Shown here one piece after another: positions 33,607 to 41,164 of a DNA stretch of 64,000 nt (position 1 is its first letter; each line of letters opens with the position of its first letter). Position numbers and translations under genes: made by a program. The notes below the pieces were generated by a model that was not told where the DNA came from, did no database searches, and was given only the letters and a program-made list of their open reading frames with translations. Origin of the DNA: Lancefieldella parvula_C (lineage in GTDB: Bacteria; Actinomycetota; Coriobacteriia; Coriobacteriales; Atopobiaceae); NCBI RefSeq assembly GCF_000758945.1, contig NZ_JRND01000004.1, positions 1 through 64,000 on the forward strand. Reading direction: 5' to 3'.

Positions 33607-34293
33607 TTAATTGAGTGGCGTTGTGTCGGCGCCATAAAGCCCATGCTTGTGAATGTAACCTGTTACAGAATCGGGAGTTAGGTATCTGAGGCTCTGACCA
33701 TTTTGAACTCTACTACGCAGATAGCTTGATGAGATTGCTAGTGCGGGAACCTCAAGATAGGTTACCTTGAAGTCATAAGGTGAGTCTGCAATAACCTTTT
33801 GAGCACGACTCAGCTCATAACCAGGACGCGTTGCAGCAACAAAGTGAGCAAGCTCTGCTACGGTCTGTGCATCTTTCCAGGCGACAATATCAGCAATTGC
33901 ATCTGCACCAGTAATAAAGAAAAATTCAACGTTAGAGGGATATACCTTACGCAATCTTCTGAGCGTATCAGCGGTGTAGGTGATGCCCTCATAATCCACC
34001 TCAAAACGAGAAGCAACAAAATGAGGATTATCTGAGGTTGCCAGAAGCGTCATTGAGTAACGGTCTTCTCCCCTGGTAACTCCCTTATTTTGTTTGAACG
34101 CGGGGCGACCAGCAGGCATAAAGACAACCACATCAAGATCAAGGTCATCATATGCCTGCTCAGCGGCTACCAAGTGACCGTTATGAATGGGGTCAAAGGT
34201 TCCACCCATGATTCCCAGACGATAGGTGCGGTTTTTATCCTGTCCCAAACGAGGCAGGCCAGGGTGCATGTTATTTAAGACGTCGGCTGCCAT
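33607..34293 (-). CDS. nadD: Nicotinate-nucleotide adenylyltransferase
   Basis: NAD biosynthesis: NaMN + ATP to NaAD. 228 residues. Nucleotidyltransferase HIGH-type motif 'GIMGGTFDPIHNGHLVAAEQA', 'FFFITGADAIADIVAWKDA' and C-terminal 'ISSSYLRSRVQNGQSLRYL'. An N-terminal 25-residue extension precedes the core. It starts 3 bases after obgE. Confidence 0.96.
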   Translation of the reverse strand: MAADVLNNMHPGLPRLGQDKNRTYRLGIMGGTFDPIHNGHLVAAEQAYDDLDLDVVVFMPAGRPAFKQNKGVTRGEDRYSMTLLATSDNPHFVASRFEVDYEGITYTADTLRRLRKVYPSNVEFFFITGADAIADIVAWKDAQTVAELAHFVAATRPGYELSRAQKVIADSPYDFKVTYLEVPALAISSSYLRSRVQNGQSLRYLTPDSVTGYIHKHGLYGADTTPLN

Positions 34294-34296
34294 ACT

Positions 34297-35745
34297 CTAC
34301 TCAGTTTCTGAAGAAGCCTCAGCTACATGAGACGGATCAGATGAAGCCTCTTCAAACTCAACATCTTCAAATTGCTGATCTGAAGCGTCCTCGTCAGGAA
34401 TCTCTATGCCATCTGTATTTGGTTTATTTGGATCCTCATAGGTAAAGGTAAGCTCAAGAATGCGAATCTCATCGCCGTCAACTGCACCAGCCTTTGCCAG
34501 CTGTACTTCAAGCCCCATACGATCAAGACGACGCTGTAGATATGCCACAGCCTCATCATTGTCCCAATCGGTCTGAATAACCATACGCTCAATCTGACCA
34601 CCAGAGACACGCCACGCATGACGCTCTTCTCGCTCAATACGAAGTTTGTTGTCACGACGAAGTCGCTGATGCTCCCAAGCCTCACTGCGGTCAACCGTTG
34701 GCGTAGTAATGGCAATTTCTTTGCGGAGCTCTGCCACTTCTGCAGCACAGGTAGTAACAAAATCATCAAGATTTAAACCTGTTACGGTAGAGATGGCAAA
34801 GAAAGTCCTACCATCAGCTTCTGCAGCCTTTCTGAGAGCCTCAATAGCATCTTCTGTACCAGGCATATCGCATTTATTTGCTACTACAATCTGAGGGCGG
34901 TCAGCCAGCTTTGAAGCGTACGCTTTAAGCTCCTCGTTAATAGCGTGGTAGTCCTCTACAGGATCTCTACCTTCATAGCCACCGGTAACATCGACCATAT
35001 GGACAATAAGCGCTGTGCGCTCAATATGGCGAAGGAACTGATGACCAAGACCCTTACCCTCAGAGGCACCCTCGATAAGACCAGGGACGTCCGCGCAGAC
35101 AAACGACTGACCGTTCTGTGCACGAACAACGCCCAAGTTTGGAACAAGGGTGGTAAAAGGATAGTCAGCAATCTTTGGACGAGCTGCACTGATACGTGCA
35201 ATAAGAGAGCTCTTACCAACAGAAGGCATGCCCACCAAGGCCACATCTGCCATAAGCTTCATCTCTAGCTCAATCCAATGCTCTTGGGCTGGCTCGCCCT
35301 TCTCGGCAAATGCCGGTGCACGCCTCACTGAGGTGACAAAGTGAATGTTACCGCGGCCACCATTGCCACCAGGAGCAACAACTACCTGCTCACCGGGAGA
35401 AGTAAGATCGGCAATCTCGTAGAGTGGCTCTTGTGTAACTGGATCAAGCTCGCGCACAACGGTTCCCAGAGGTACCTTGAGCAGCAAATCTTGTCCGTCA
35501 GAACCATGGCGGCGAGCTCCCTTACCATGGGTGCCGCGCTCTGCTTTAAAGTGATGTTTGTAGCGGTAATCAATCAGGGACGAAAGCTGCGCGTCTGCAA
35601 CAATGACAACATTGCCGCCGTGACCGCCATCGCCACCGTCAGGACCGCCTTTTGGAACATATGCTTCTCGGCGGAAAGACATGCAGCCTGCACCGCCGTC
35701 TCCACCTTTAACGTTGATATGACAAAGATCAGTGAAAGTTTCCAC
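34297..35745 (-). CDS. obgE: Obg-family GTPase
   Basis: Ribosome-associated GTPase; 482 residues. N-terminal glycine-rich Obg fold ('VKGGDGGAGCMSFRREAYVPKGGPDGGDGG'-type region), then G domain with Walker A 'VGMPSVGKSSLI', G3 'DVPGLIEGA' and G4 'NKCDMP'. The C-terminal OCT domain ('AWRVSGGQIERMVIQTDW') is followed by a 45-residue acidic tail. GTG start with AGGAGGACAC. It is unlinked from rplU-rpmA, its usual partners, by the ECF genes. Confidence 0.96.
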   Translation of the reverse strand: METFTDLCHINVKGGDGGAGCMSFRREAYVPKGGPDGGDGGHGGNVVIVADAQLSSLIDYRYKHHFKAERGTHGKGARRHGSDGQDLLLKVPLGTVVRELDPVTQEPLYEIADLTSPGEQVVVAPGGNGGRGNIHFVTSVRRAPAFAEKGEPAQEHWIELEMKLMADVALVGMPSVGKSSLIARISAARPKIADYPFTTLVPNLGVVRAQNGQSFVCADVPGLIEGASEGKGLGHQFLRHIERTALIVHMVDVTGGYEGRDPVEDYHAINEELKAYASKLADRPQIVVANKCDMPGTEDAIEALRKAAEADGRTFFAISTVTGLNLDDFVTTCAAEVAELRKEIAITTPTVDRSEAWEHQRLRRDNKLRIEREERHAWRVSGGQIERMVIQTDWDNDEAVAYLQRRLDRMGLEVQLAKAGAVDGDEIRILELTFTYEDPNKPNTDGIEIPDEDASDQQFEDVEFEEASSDPSHVAEASSETE

Positions 35746-35814
35746 GTGTCCTCCTTCTAATACCTTAATGTTACGGCATTTACCAGCGAAGCACAGTGAA
35801 AACGCGAGAAGTTC

Positions 35815-36564
35815 TTATGAGAACACGAGGATAACAACAATTACTGCAACACCAAGAATCATCAAAGCAAAGTCTGATGGAGCCAAAGGATAGCGTTTAA
35901 ATGCAGATGAAGCGTTCCTTAAATAGAAACCTCGTTGCTCAGCTGCAAGTGCCGAAGCATCAGCTTTTTTAACGGAACTTACCAACAAAGGAACAATCAA
36001 AGGCATGGTGAGCTGGAGCTTCTTAATTGGATTTTTGGTATCAAACTCAACGCCGCGAGCCATCTGAGCCTCCATAATATGGTTCATCTCGGAAGCAAAG
36101 ACAGGCACAAAACGCAAAACCGTTGCAATGGTAAACGCATAAGGATAAGGAACATGCGCAACTTCTACCAGCGCATTCATGAGGTCTTCTACGCGCATAA
36201 GCGAGAGCATAGAAAGCAGCGGCAGTGCCAGCGCAATTGTTTTTAGGGCAACGTTAAAGCCGCGCTCCAAACCACCTACCGTGATGAATAAAAAGAGCGT
36301 TTGACCTGCAGGGGCAACAAGCGTCTGTACAACGCACAAGATAAGACCTAAGACAGCAAAGCCAAATACCAGCTTAAAAGTCTTCTGAGCATTCTGTGAG
36401 ACAACTCCCACACAAATAGTGAGCGCGAGTACCGCAAGCACCTCAATCGTTCCTTGAGCGGCAAAGGCGGCCACAAAGAGCTCAAGCGCAAATACAAGCT
36501 TGGCCACGGGATTTGCCTTGTGAAGGAAGCTTGTTCCTTCGGTGTAATCAATAACACTACCCAC
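35815..36564 (-). CDS. ecfT: ECF transporter transmembrane component (EcfT)
   Basis: 249 residues, five to six helices, with coupling motifs 'QMARGVEFDTK' and 'ADASALAAEQRGFYL' that dock to the ATPase. It begins at GTG 36564 with AGGAGG upstream, overlapping the EcfA stop by 8 bases. The longer frame to 36582 is rejected. Last gene of the S-A-T operon. Confidence 0.9.
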   Translation of the reverse strand: MGSVIDYTEGTSFLHKANPVAKLVFALELFVAAFAAQGTIEVLAVLALTICVGVVSQNAQKTFKLVFGFAVLGLILCVVQTLVAPAGQTLFLFITVGGLERGFNVALKTIALALPLLSMLSLMRVEDLMNALVEVAHVPYPYAFTIATVLRFVPVFASEMNHIMEAQMARGVEFDTKNPIKKLQLTMPLIVPLLVSSVKKADASALAAEQRGFYLRNASSAFKRYPLAPSDFALMILGVAVIVVILVFS

Positions 36565-38482
36565 GAGGAGCCTCCTTACCATTCAGCGTTGCCGCAATAC
36601 GAGCAATCTCAAACTGATGCTGCAATGCCTCAAGCACCTCGGAAGCGCTGTTAAGTCCTGCAAAGGAAGGATCCACATGCTCCCCTACAAGCTTTGACAG
36701 CTGAATCATCTGAGGAGCCTCAACATACGCTTCTTTCAAAACCTCATCTGTCGAGAAGATCTGTGTAACTTCCCCATCATCTAACACGCTGCCATGCGCC
36801 ATAACGACAATTCTTGTGGCAAAGTCCAGCACAACCTCCATGTCATGACAGACCATAAGAACTGCACAGCCCTTCTCGCACAGTGATTTGACCATATTCA
36901 TGACCTGCATACACTCTTTGTAATCCAGACCCGAAGTTGGCTCATCAAGCACAAGAATATCTGGCTCGCAGGCAACCACAGATGCAAGCGCAACCATCTG
37001 ACGCTGTCCGCGAGAAAGCATAAACGGAGACGCATCTGCATCAAGCCCCATGCGATCAATTACTTCAAGCGCTTTCTTGCGAGCATCTTCTGCAGACACA
37101 GCCTTGAGCTCAAGACCAAACGCAATCTCCTCAAGAACGCTCTCTTTACAGATCTGATAATCGGGATTTTGGAACAGCGTAGAGACGTGCTGAGCAATCT
37201 GCGACGTCTTCCAATCCTTGCATGAAGAACCCTTAATATGAATGTCTCCCGATCGAGGACGCAACAGGCCATTTACCAGCTTAGTTAAAGTTGTTTTACC
37301 TGCGCCATTTTGACCGACAAGTGCCACAAGCTCACCAGGATGCAAACTGAGGGAGACGCGCTCAACACCATCAGTACTCCCCTGATATTTAAAAGTGGCG
37401 TCGATAACGTCAAGAACAGATTGAACGCTTGGCTGGTCAGCGTCTTGAAGAACACCAATTCTGTCAAATGGCCCGCTCGATTCAGCAACCACAGGACCAT
37501 CTATTTTTGGAAGATATGTCTCCCCTGCTAACTCGACGTCATTAGTAGCTACTGGTTCAGAGTCCTCTGTAAGGGAAATACTGCGATGCTGGAGAGCGCC
37601 TACACAGCACGCAAGCTGCTTGGCGGCTGACTGAACTGACAACGCAGTTTCATCGCAGGCAGCTCTGTCCGCCTCAGATAACAAGTGAGCATACTCAGAC
37701 TGATGAGAGAGCTCATAGACGCCTTTTGAGACGCGCACGCAACGAGGAACATCAACGCCAACCTCTTGCAGTAAATCTACCTGAGAGAACACTTCCTCAC
37801 CGTTACCGTATGCACAAATGGAGCCCTTATCCATAACGGCAATCTTTGAGCAATACTTAGCGAGAAGACCCACTTTTTGCTCAATTACCACAACCGTAAT
37901 GCCTTTGGTTTTGTTGAGCTCTGAAAGGGTCTGGAAGATTAACTCGGACGACGTTGGATCTAAGGCCGCTGTTGGCTCATCAAGCACCATAACCTGTGGC
38001 TGAAGCGCCAAAAGTGCCGCTATAGCAACCTTTTGCTTCTGTCCACCAGAAAGAGAAGCAATCTCTCTAAAGCGGAGGTTGGCAATACCAACTGTCTCTA
38101 GAGCATAGGTAATGCGCTCTGGAATCTCTGCATGAGGAACCGCAAAGTTCTCAAGGCCAAAGAGAAGCTCATCCTCAACAATTGAAGCAACCATCTGCGC
38201 GTTGATATCCTGGGTTACAGAACCCACAATTTTAGAGATATCAGTCAGCGCAACTGTGCAGGTGTCCATTCCAGCGACAAGAATCTTTCCAAAGAAACTT
38301 CCTCTAAAGTGATGAGGAATAGCGCCAGAAAGCGCAAGAGCAAGCGTGGACTTGCCTGCGCCAGAAGGACCAACAATACCTACAAAGTCACCCTCCTGAA
38401 CGCTCAGTGACAGCTCATTCAGAGCATGCGCTGAGCTATCAGGATAGCTATATGACACAGATTGAACTTCAATAATAGACAC
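36557..38482 (-). CDS. ECF transporter ATPase, two ABC domains fused (EcfA1-EcfA2)
   Basis: 641 residues. First ABC unit: Walker A 'GPSGAGKST', signature 'SLSGGQKQKVA', Walker B 'VMVLDEPTAALDP'. Second unit: Walker A 'GQNGAGKTT', degenerate signature 'LSRGQRQMVA', Walker B 'ILVLDEPTSGLDY'. The linker (about 285-355) is variable. Both ATP sites look competent, with one non-canonical LSRGQ. It serves the S component encoded next door. The operon order is S, A-A, T. Confidence 0.93.
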   Translation of the reverse strand: MSIIEVQSVSYSYPDSSAHALNELSLSVQEGDFVGIVGPSGAGKSTLALALSGAIPHHFRGSFFGKILVAGMDTCTVALTDISKIVGSVTQDINAQMVASIVEDELLFGLENFAVPHAEIPERITYALETVGIANLRFREIASLSGGQKQKVAIAALLALQPQVMVLDEPTAALDPTSSELIFQTLSELNKTKGITVVVIEQKVGLLAKYCSKIAVMDKGSICAYGNGEEVFSQVDLLQEVGVDVPRCVRVSKGVYELSHQSEYAHLLSEADRAACDETALSVQSAAKQLACCVGALQHRSISLTEDSEPVATNDVELAGETYLPKIDGPVVAESSGPFDRIGVLQDADQPSVQSVLDVIDATFKYQGSTDGVERVSLSLHPGELVALVGQNGAGKTTLTKLVNGLLRPRSGDIHIKGSSCKDWKTSQIAQHVSTLFQNPDYQICKESVLEEIAFGLELKAVSAEDARKKALEVIDRMGLDADASPFMLSRGQRQMVALASVVACEPDILVLDEPTSGLDYKECMQVMNMVKSLCEKGCAVLMVCHDMEVVLDFATRIVVMAHGSVLDDGEVTQIFSTDEVLKEAYVEAPQMIQLSKLVGEHVDPSFAGLNSASEVLEALQHQFEIARIAATLNGKEAPRG

Positions 38483-38517
38483 AGTGTTCTCCAGGAAATA
38501 AGTGCGTATCTAAGAAC

Positions 38518-39111
38518 TTATCGACCCAAAACCTTCTTAAGAGGAGCCGCAAGAACCTGAACAACAATAGCATTAAAAAATGCGGTTCCCACGATGACAG
38601 GAAGCATTACGTAGAAAAGCTCAATAGTTGCACCCTTTGCTGGAATAGCAATGGCAGCAAAGATCAAGCCAGAAATAAGAGTGGTTACAAAAGAACCAAT
38701 TGCAGGCATTACTGGCTTATCTGCAAGAGCAGACCTTGTGAAAGCAAACATAACAAGTGAAGCTGCGCCCTCTGCAACAAAATCAGCACCAGGAACAGAG
38801 GTGGTCAGCTGAATAACGGTAGCTGCGATAAGACCAATAACCAGGCTCTGAACAGCGTTTGGCTTAAGCAAAAGAATAGCCAGGCAGAACGAAGAAATAA
38901 TGAACTCTGGACCAATTCCAATAGCACTAATTGCCTTGCCAACGGTTAGGTTAAGAATAAAACCTGCGGCAATAAGAACGGCAACAAGAACTAGAGAAGT
39001 AACGTCCAATACACCTGCATTTTTTGAAACAGCAACAACACGTGGTGCCTGCTCTGCAGATCCTGTCTCTGTACTTGCGGCGTTGACCTCATTGAAATTT
39101 TCTGTAGACAT
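38518..39111 (-). CDS. ECF S component, probable tryptophan transporter (TrpP-like)
   Basis: 197 residues with about six helices after a 45-residue polar N-terminus. Segments such as 'SLVLVAVLIAAGFILNL', 'IGPEFIISSFCLAILLLKPNA' and 'TVIQLTTSVPGADF' resemble the TrpP family of tryptophan S components. ATG 39111 has AAAGGAG upstream; the frame to 39204 is excluded. It is preceded by a leader peptide with three Trp codons and an attenuator (39203-39319), which argues independently that tryptophan is the ligand. Followed by the fused ATPase and EcfT. Confidence 0.8.
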   Translation of the reverse strand: MSTENFNEVNAASTETGSAEQAPRVVAVSKNAGVLDVTSLVLVAVLIAAGFILNLTVGKAISAIGIGPEFIISSFCLAILLLKPNAVQSLVIGLIAATVIQLTTSVPGADFVAEGAASLVMFAFTRSALADKPVMPAIGSFVTTLISGLIFAAIAIPAKGATIELFYVMLPVIVGTAFFNAIVVQVLAAPLKKVLGR

Positions 39112-39202
39112 ACAAACTCCTTTAACGCAAAACCAAAACGTACAAATAAAACTTTTAACAACACGGGTTTCTCGCCATCCGGATTGAGCAAGAAACGTAC
39201 GC

Positions 39203-39232
39203 ACAAAAAAAGCTCTCGGTCACCCGAGAGCC
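39203..39232 (-). terminator. Attenuator terminator ahead of the tryptophan ECF operon
   Basis: Minus strand GCTCTCGG/CCGAGAGC, 8-bp stem with a GTGA loop, followed by TTTTTTTG. It lies between the leader peptide and the first transporter gene. Confidence 0.9.
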
Positions 39233-39273
39233 TCTAAATGCGTATGCAGAAGCAACTCATCGCTGACCGGAGA
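39213..39273 (-). promoter_or_regulatory. Candidate antiterminator pairing in the trp leader
   Basis: TCTCCGGTCA (39273-39264, inside the leader ORF, codons 16-19) can pair with TGACCGAGAG (39222-39213), which is the loop and 3' arm of the attenuator. A ribosome stalled at the Trp codons leaves it free; a ribosome at the leader stop covers it. The pairing is seen in sequence, the mechanism is inferred. Confidence 0.65.
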
Positions 39274-39319
39274 AAGACAAGTTGTTCCACCACCACTGCT
39301 GAGTGCATGTAGCGCGCAT
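39257..39319 (-). CDS. Tryptophan leader peptide (20 aa, WWW)
   Basis: ATG 39319 to TGA 39257. The peptide begins MRATCTQQ, has three consecutive TGG codons (39295-39287) and then NNLSFSGQR. GGGAGGAGG (39335-39327) lies 7 bases upstream, an excellent ribosome site. It sits between a strong promoter and an attenuator before a TrpP-like ECF operon. It is typical of ribosome-mediated attenuation leaders. Confidence 0.88.
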   Translation of the reverse strand: MRATCTQQWWWNNLSFSGQR

Positions 39320-39359
39320 GATATGTCCTCCTCCCAAGAGCGTAAATTGCAATGTAAGA

Positions 39360-39428
39360 AGAATACCATTACTTTGCCCGGTTGTGTCAAGAAATACATT
39401 AAGAAACAAATTAGAAACTGTGAACGGT
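39360..39428 (-). promoter_or_regulatory. Promoter of the tryptophan ECF operon
   Basis: Perfect -35 TTGACA (39390-39385), 19-base spacer, extended -10 TGG-TATTCT (39365-39360). ACCGTTCA (39428-39421) starts 63 bases before the -10. Confidence 0.75.
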
Positions 39429-39451
39429 ACGCGTAAGATACTGCGAGAAAC

Positions 39452-39477
39452 AAAAAGGGGTCCCGAAGGACCCCTTG
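39452..39477 (-). terminator. Terminator after rpmA
   Basis: Minus strand AAGGGGTCC/GGACCCCTTTTTG, 26 bases beyond the rpmA stop and just before the tryptophan operon promoter. Confidence 0.92.
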
Positions 39478-39503
39478 AATGAACTGCGAATGTTCAAGAA
39501 AAC

Positions 39504-39758
39504 TTATGCCTCAGCAGCAACGACGTTAACGACGTGCTTAGCACCCTTCTTGAACTCAACAACGCCATCGCAAAGTGCAAAGAGAGTGTCATCCTTGCCG
39601 CGACCAACGTTTACGCCAGGAGTGATGTGAGTACCACGCTGACGGATGATAATCTGGCCAGCCTTGATTGCCTGACCACCGTAAATCTTAACGCCAAGGC
39701 GCTGTGCTTGTGAGTCGCGACCATTGCGGGAAGAGCCGAGACCTTTCTTGTGTGCCAT
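39504..39758 (-). CDS. rpmA: 50S ribosomal protein L27
   Basis: 84 residues: 'AHKKGLGSSRNGRDSQAQRLGVKIYGGQ' region and 'GQIIIRQRGTHITPGVNVGRG'. It lacks the cleavable Firmicute N-terminal extension (starts MAHKKG). Follows rplU by 38 bases; terminator after it. Confidence 0.97.
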   Translation of the reverse strand: MAHKKGLGSSRNGRDSQAQRLGVKIYGGQAIKAGQIIIRQRGTHITPGVNVGRGKDDTLFALCDGVVEFKKGAKHVVNVVAAEA

Positions 39759-39796
39759 AAATGCTACCTGCCTATCTCAATATCAGAAGTGACCAA

Positions 39797-40147
39797 TTAC
39801 TCTGCAGACTCGTCGGATGCCTTAGCAGCAGCCTTACGAGCGGTAGGAAGCGCGGTAACCTTCAGCTTAGTAAGGTTCTGACGGTGACCATTGGCGCGGT
39901 GATAGCGCTTACGCTTGTGGAACTTGAAGACGAGGACCTTCTTGTCCTTGTACTGCTCAAGAACCTCACAGGTAACCTTCTTAGAGGAAAGAGTGGCAGC
40001 GTCAGCAACAACCTTCTTGCCGTCGTTAAGCATAAGAACATCAAGCTTTACCTTATCGCCAGGCTGCGCATCAAGCTTCTCGACGCTGATTACGTCGCCC
40101 TTGGCAACCTTATACTGCTTGCCACCAGTTGCTACGATTGCGTACAT
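39797..40147 (-). CDS. rplU: 50S ribosomal protein L21
   Basis: 116 residues: 'MYAIVATGGKQYKVAKGDVISVEKL' and 'KVLVFKFHKRKRYHRANGHRQNLTKLKV'. A 15-residue Ala-Lys tail follows the core. It has a structured leader and a good promoter upstream. Confidence 0.97.
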   Translation of the reverse strand: MYAIVATGGKQYKVAKGDVISVEKLDAQPGDKVKLDVLMLNDGKKVVADAATLSSKKVTCEVLEQYKDKKVLVFKFHKRKRYHRANGHRQNLTKLKVTALPTARKAAAKASDESAE

Positions 40148-40203
40148 GTGTGTAACCCTTCATTGCTGATTCTTGCAACGATTAATACTATCTTTGTATT
40201 TCT

Positions 40204-40281
40204 GAAGATCCGAGCAAAGATCTTCGCCGCCGTGACCTGTGACATCCGCGGGAAACTGTCGGTGTCCCATGTCCCTCGGCG
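40204..40281 (-). promoter_or_regulatory. Structured rplU leader
   Basis: Between promoter and rplU are a long-range stem CGCCG(40281-40277)/CGGCG(40232-40228) supported by GACAT/ATGTC inside it, and a perfect 7-bp hairpin GAAGATC/GATCTTC (40204-40225). It fits an L21-type autoregulatory leader; assignment is inference. A GGCGAGAA repeat overlaps its start. Confidence 0.5.
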
Positions 40282-40299
40282 AGAAACACAACTCGAAAT

Positions 40300-40328
40300 A
40301 GTCTACTGCATATTTCAGAAAATTCCAA
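40300..40328 (-). promoter_or_regulatory. rplU-rpmA promoter
   Basis: Minus-strand TTGGAA (40328-40323), 17-base spacer, TAGACT (40305-40300). Confidence 0.65.
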
Positions 40329-40342
40329 GACAAAACTACATG

Positions 40343-41164
40343 TTATAGAGGCTTCACAAGGAGTCCATTTTCTGAAACGTGTGCCTGTGAAACGCGGCAC
40401 ACCTTCAACGAATCGATACCTTGAAGACCATCCACGCCTGCCTCAGCAGCAACTCTTTGCGCCTCATAAATCAAAACTGCAGGTCTAAGCGCTGCTCTTG
40501 GATCTTGGAGTGTATCAAGCTCAAATGAAATGCACGTTTCAGATGAGCTCTCAGAAATCTTATAGCCCGCAAACGTTGTCTCTAAATTGACCACTTTTTG
40601 CTTATCTCCGCGCTTGTATGTCAGCTCTTTTTTGGCGAGAAGATCCTCAAACCCCCAACGCAGCGCGTCTGACCTAAGACCTTCTCCCAAAATGTCACAT
40701 CTCCAATGAGCGGCATTCAACCATGCTTCAAGCGCTGGCAGCGACCGATCAACGTAGCTGGCAGCAAACGGAGCAAGCGCGGGAGGCGTAGCCGACAACA
40801 ACCTCTCTAACGCTTCATCCGGGTCCACGTATTCTGTGAGCTTCAAGTCAAAGTACTCCGCCTCAGACGAAGCGCCAACGGGAAGCGCCTGAGAGAACTG
40901 CACGCCCATGCGTTTTGCAAAGCCGTTACCTACCCTAAATGGCAGCTGAGCTCGGCGAACACAGCGCTCAATGGTACCAATAAGCTCAAGGTGTCCTAAA
41001 AACGCAAGGCGGTCATCTTTCTTGTAAGCCACGCGAAGCCTAAAAATCTCTGCTCCACGCTCCGTCATAATCTCTGGCTGAATCTGCGGCCTACCAGCGC
41101 GCCAGTCTTTCTTCGCCGGCTCAGCCGCCTCAGGAGCTACGCTCTCTACCTGCATATCCATCAT
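40343..41164 (-). CDS. Radical-SAM-linked protein (DUF2344)
   Basis: 273 residues from ATG 41164, which overlaps the stop of the radical SAM gene (ATGA). GGGGGTG lies upstream. The pattern 'IFRLRVAYKKDDRLAFLGHLELIGTIERCVRRAQLPF' and 'NGFAKRMGVQFSQALPVGASSEAEYFDL' marks the family. No catalytic residues known. In many actinobacteria it follows the radical SAM gene and precedes rplU, as here. Function unproven; a role in RNA or ribosome modification is guessed from context only. Confidence 0.85.
   Translation of the reverse strand: MMDMQVESVAPEAAEPAKKDWRAGRPQIQPEIMTERGAEIFRLRVAYKKDDRLAFLGHLELIGTIERCVRRAQLPFRVGNGFAKRMGVQFSQALPVGASSEAEYFDLKLTEYVDPDEALERLLSATPPALAPFAASYVDRSLPALEAWLNAAHWRCDILGEGLRSDALRWGFEDLLAKKELTYKRGDKQKVVNLETTFAGYKISESSSETCISFELDTLQDPRAALRPAVLIYEAQRVAAEAGVDGLQGIDSLKVCRVSQAHVSENGLLVKPL

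Noticed and set aside
39220..39453. 77-residue minus frame over the tryptophan leader
   Set aside because: It spans the promoter and attenuator in another frame; the 20-residue leader peptide with a good ribosome site explains the region.
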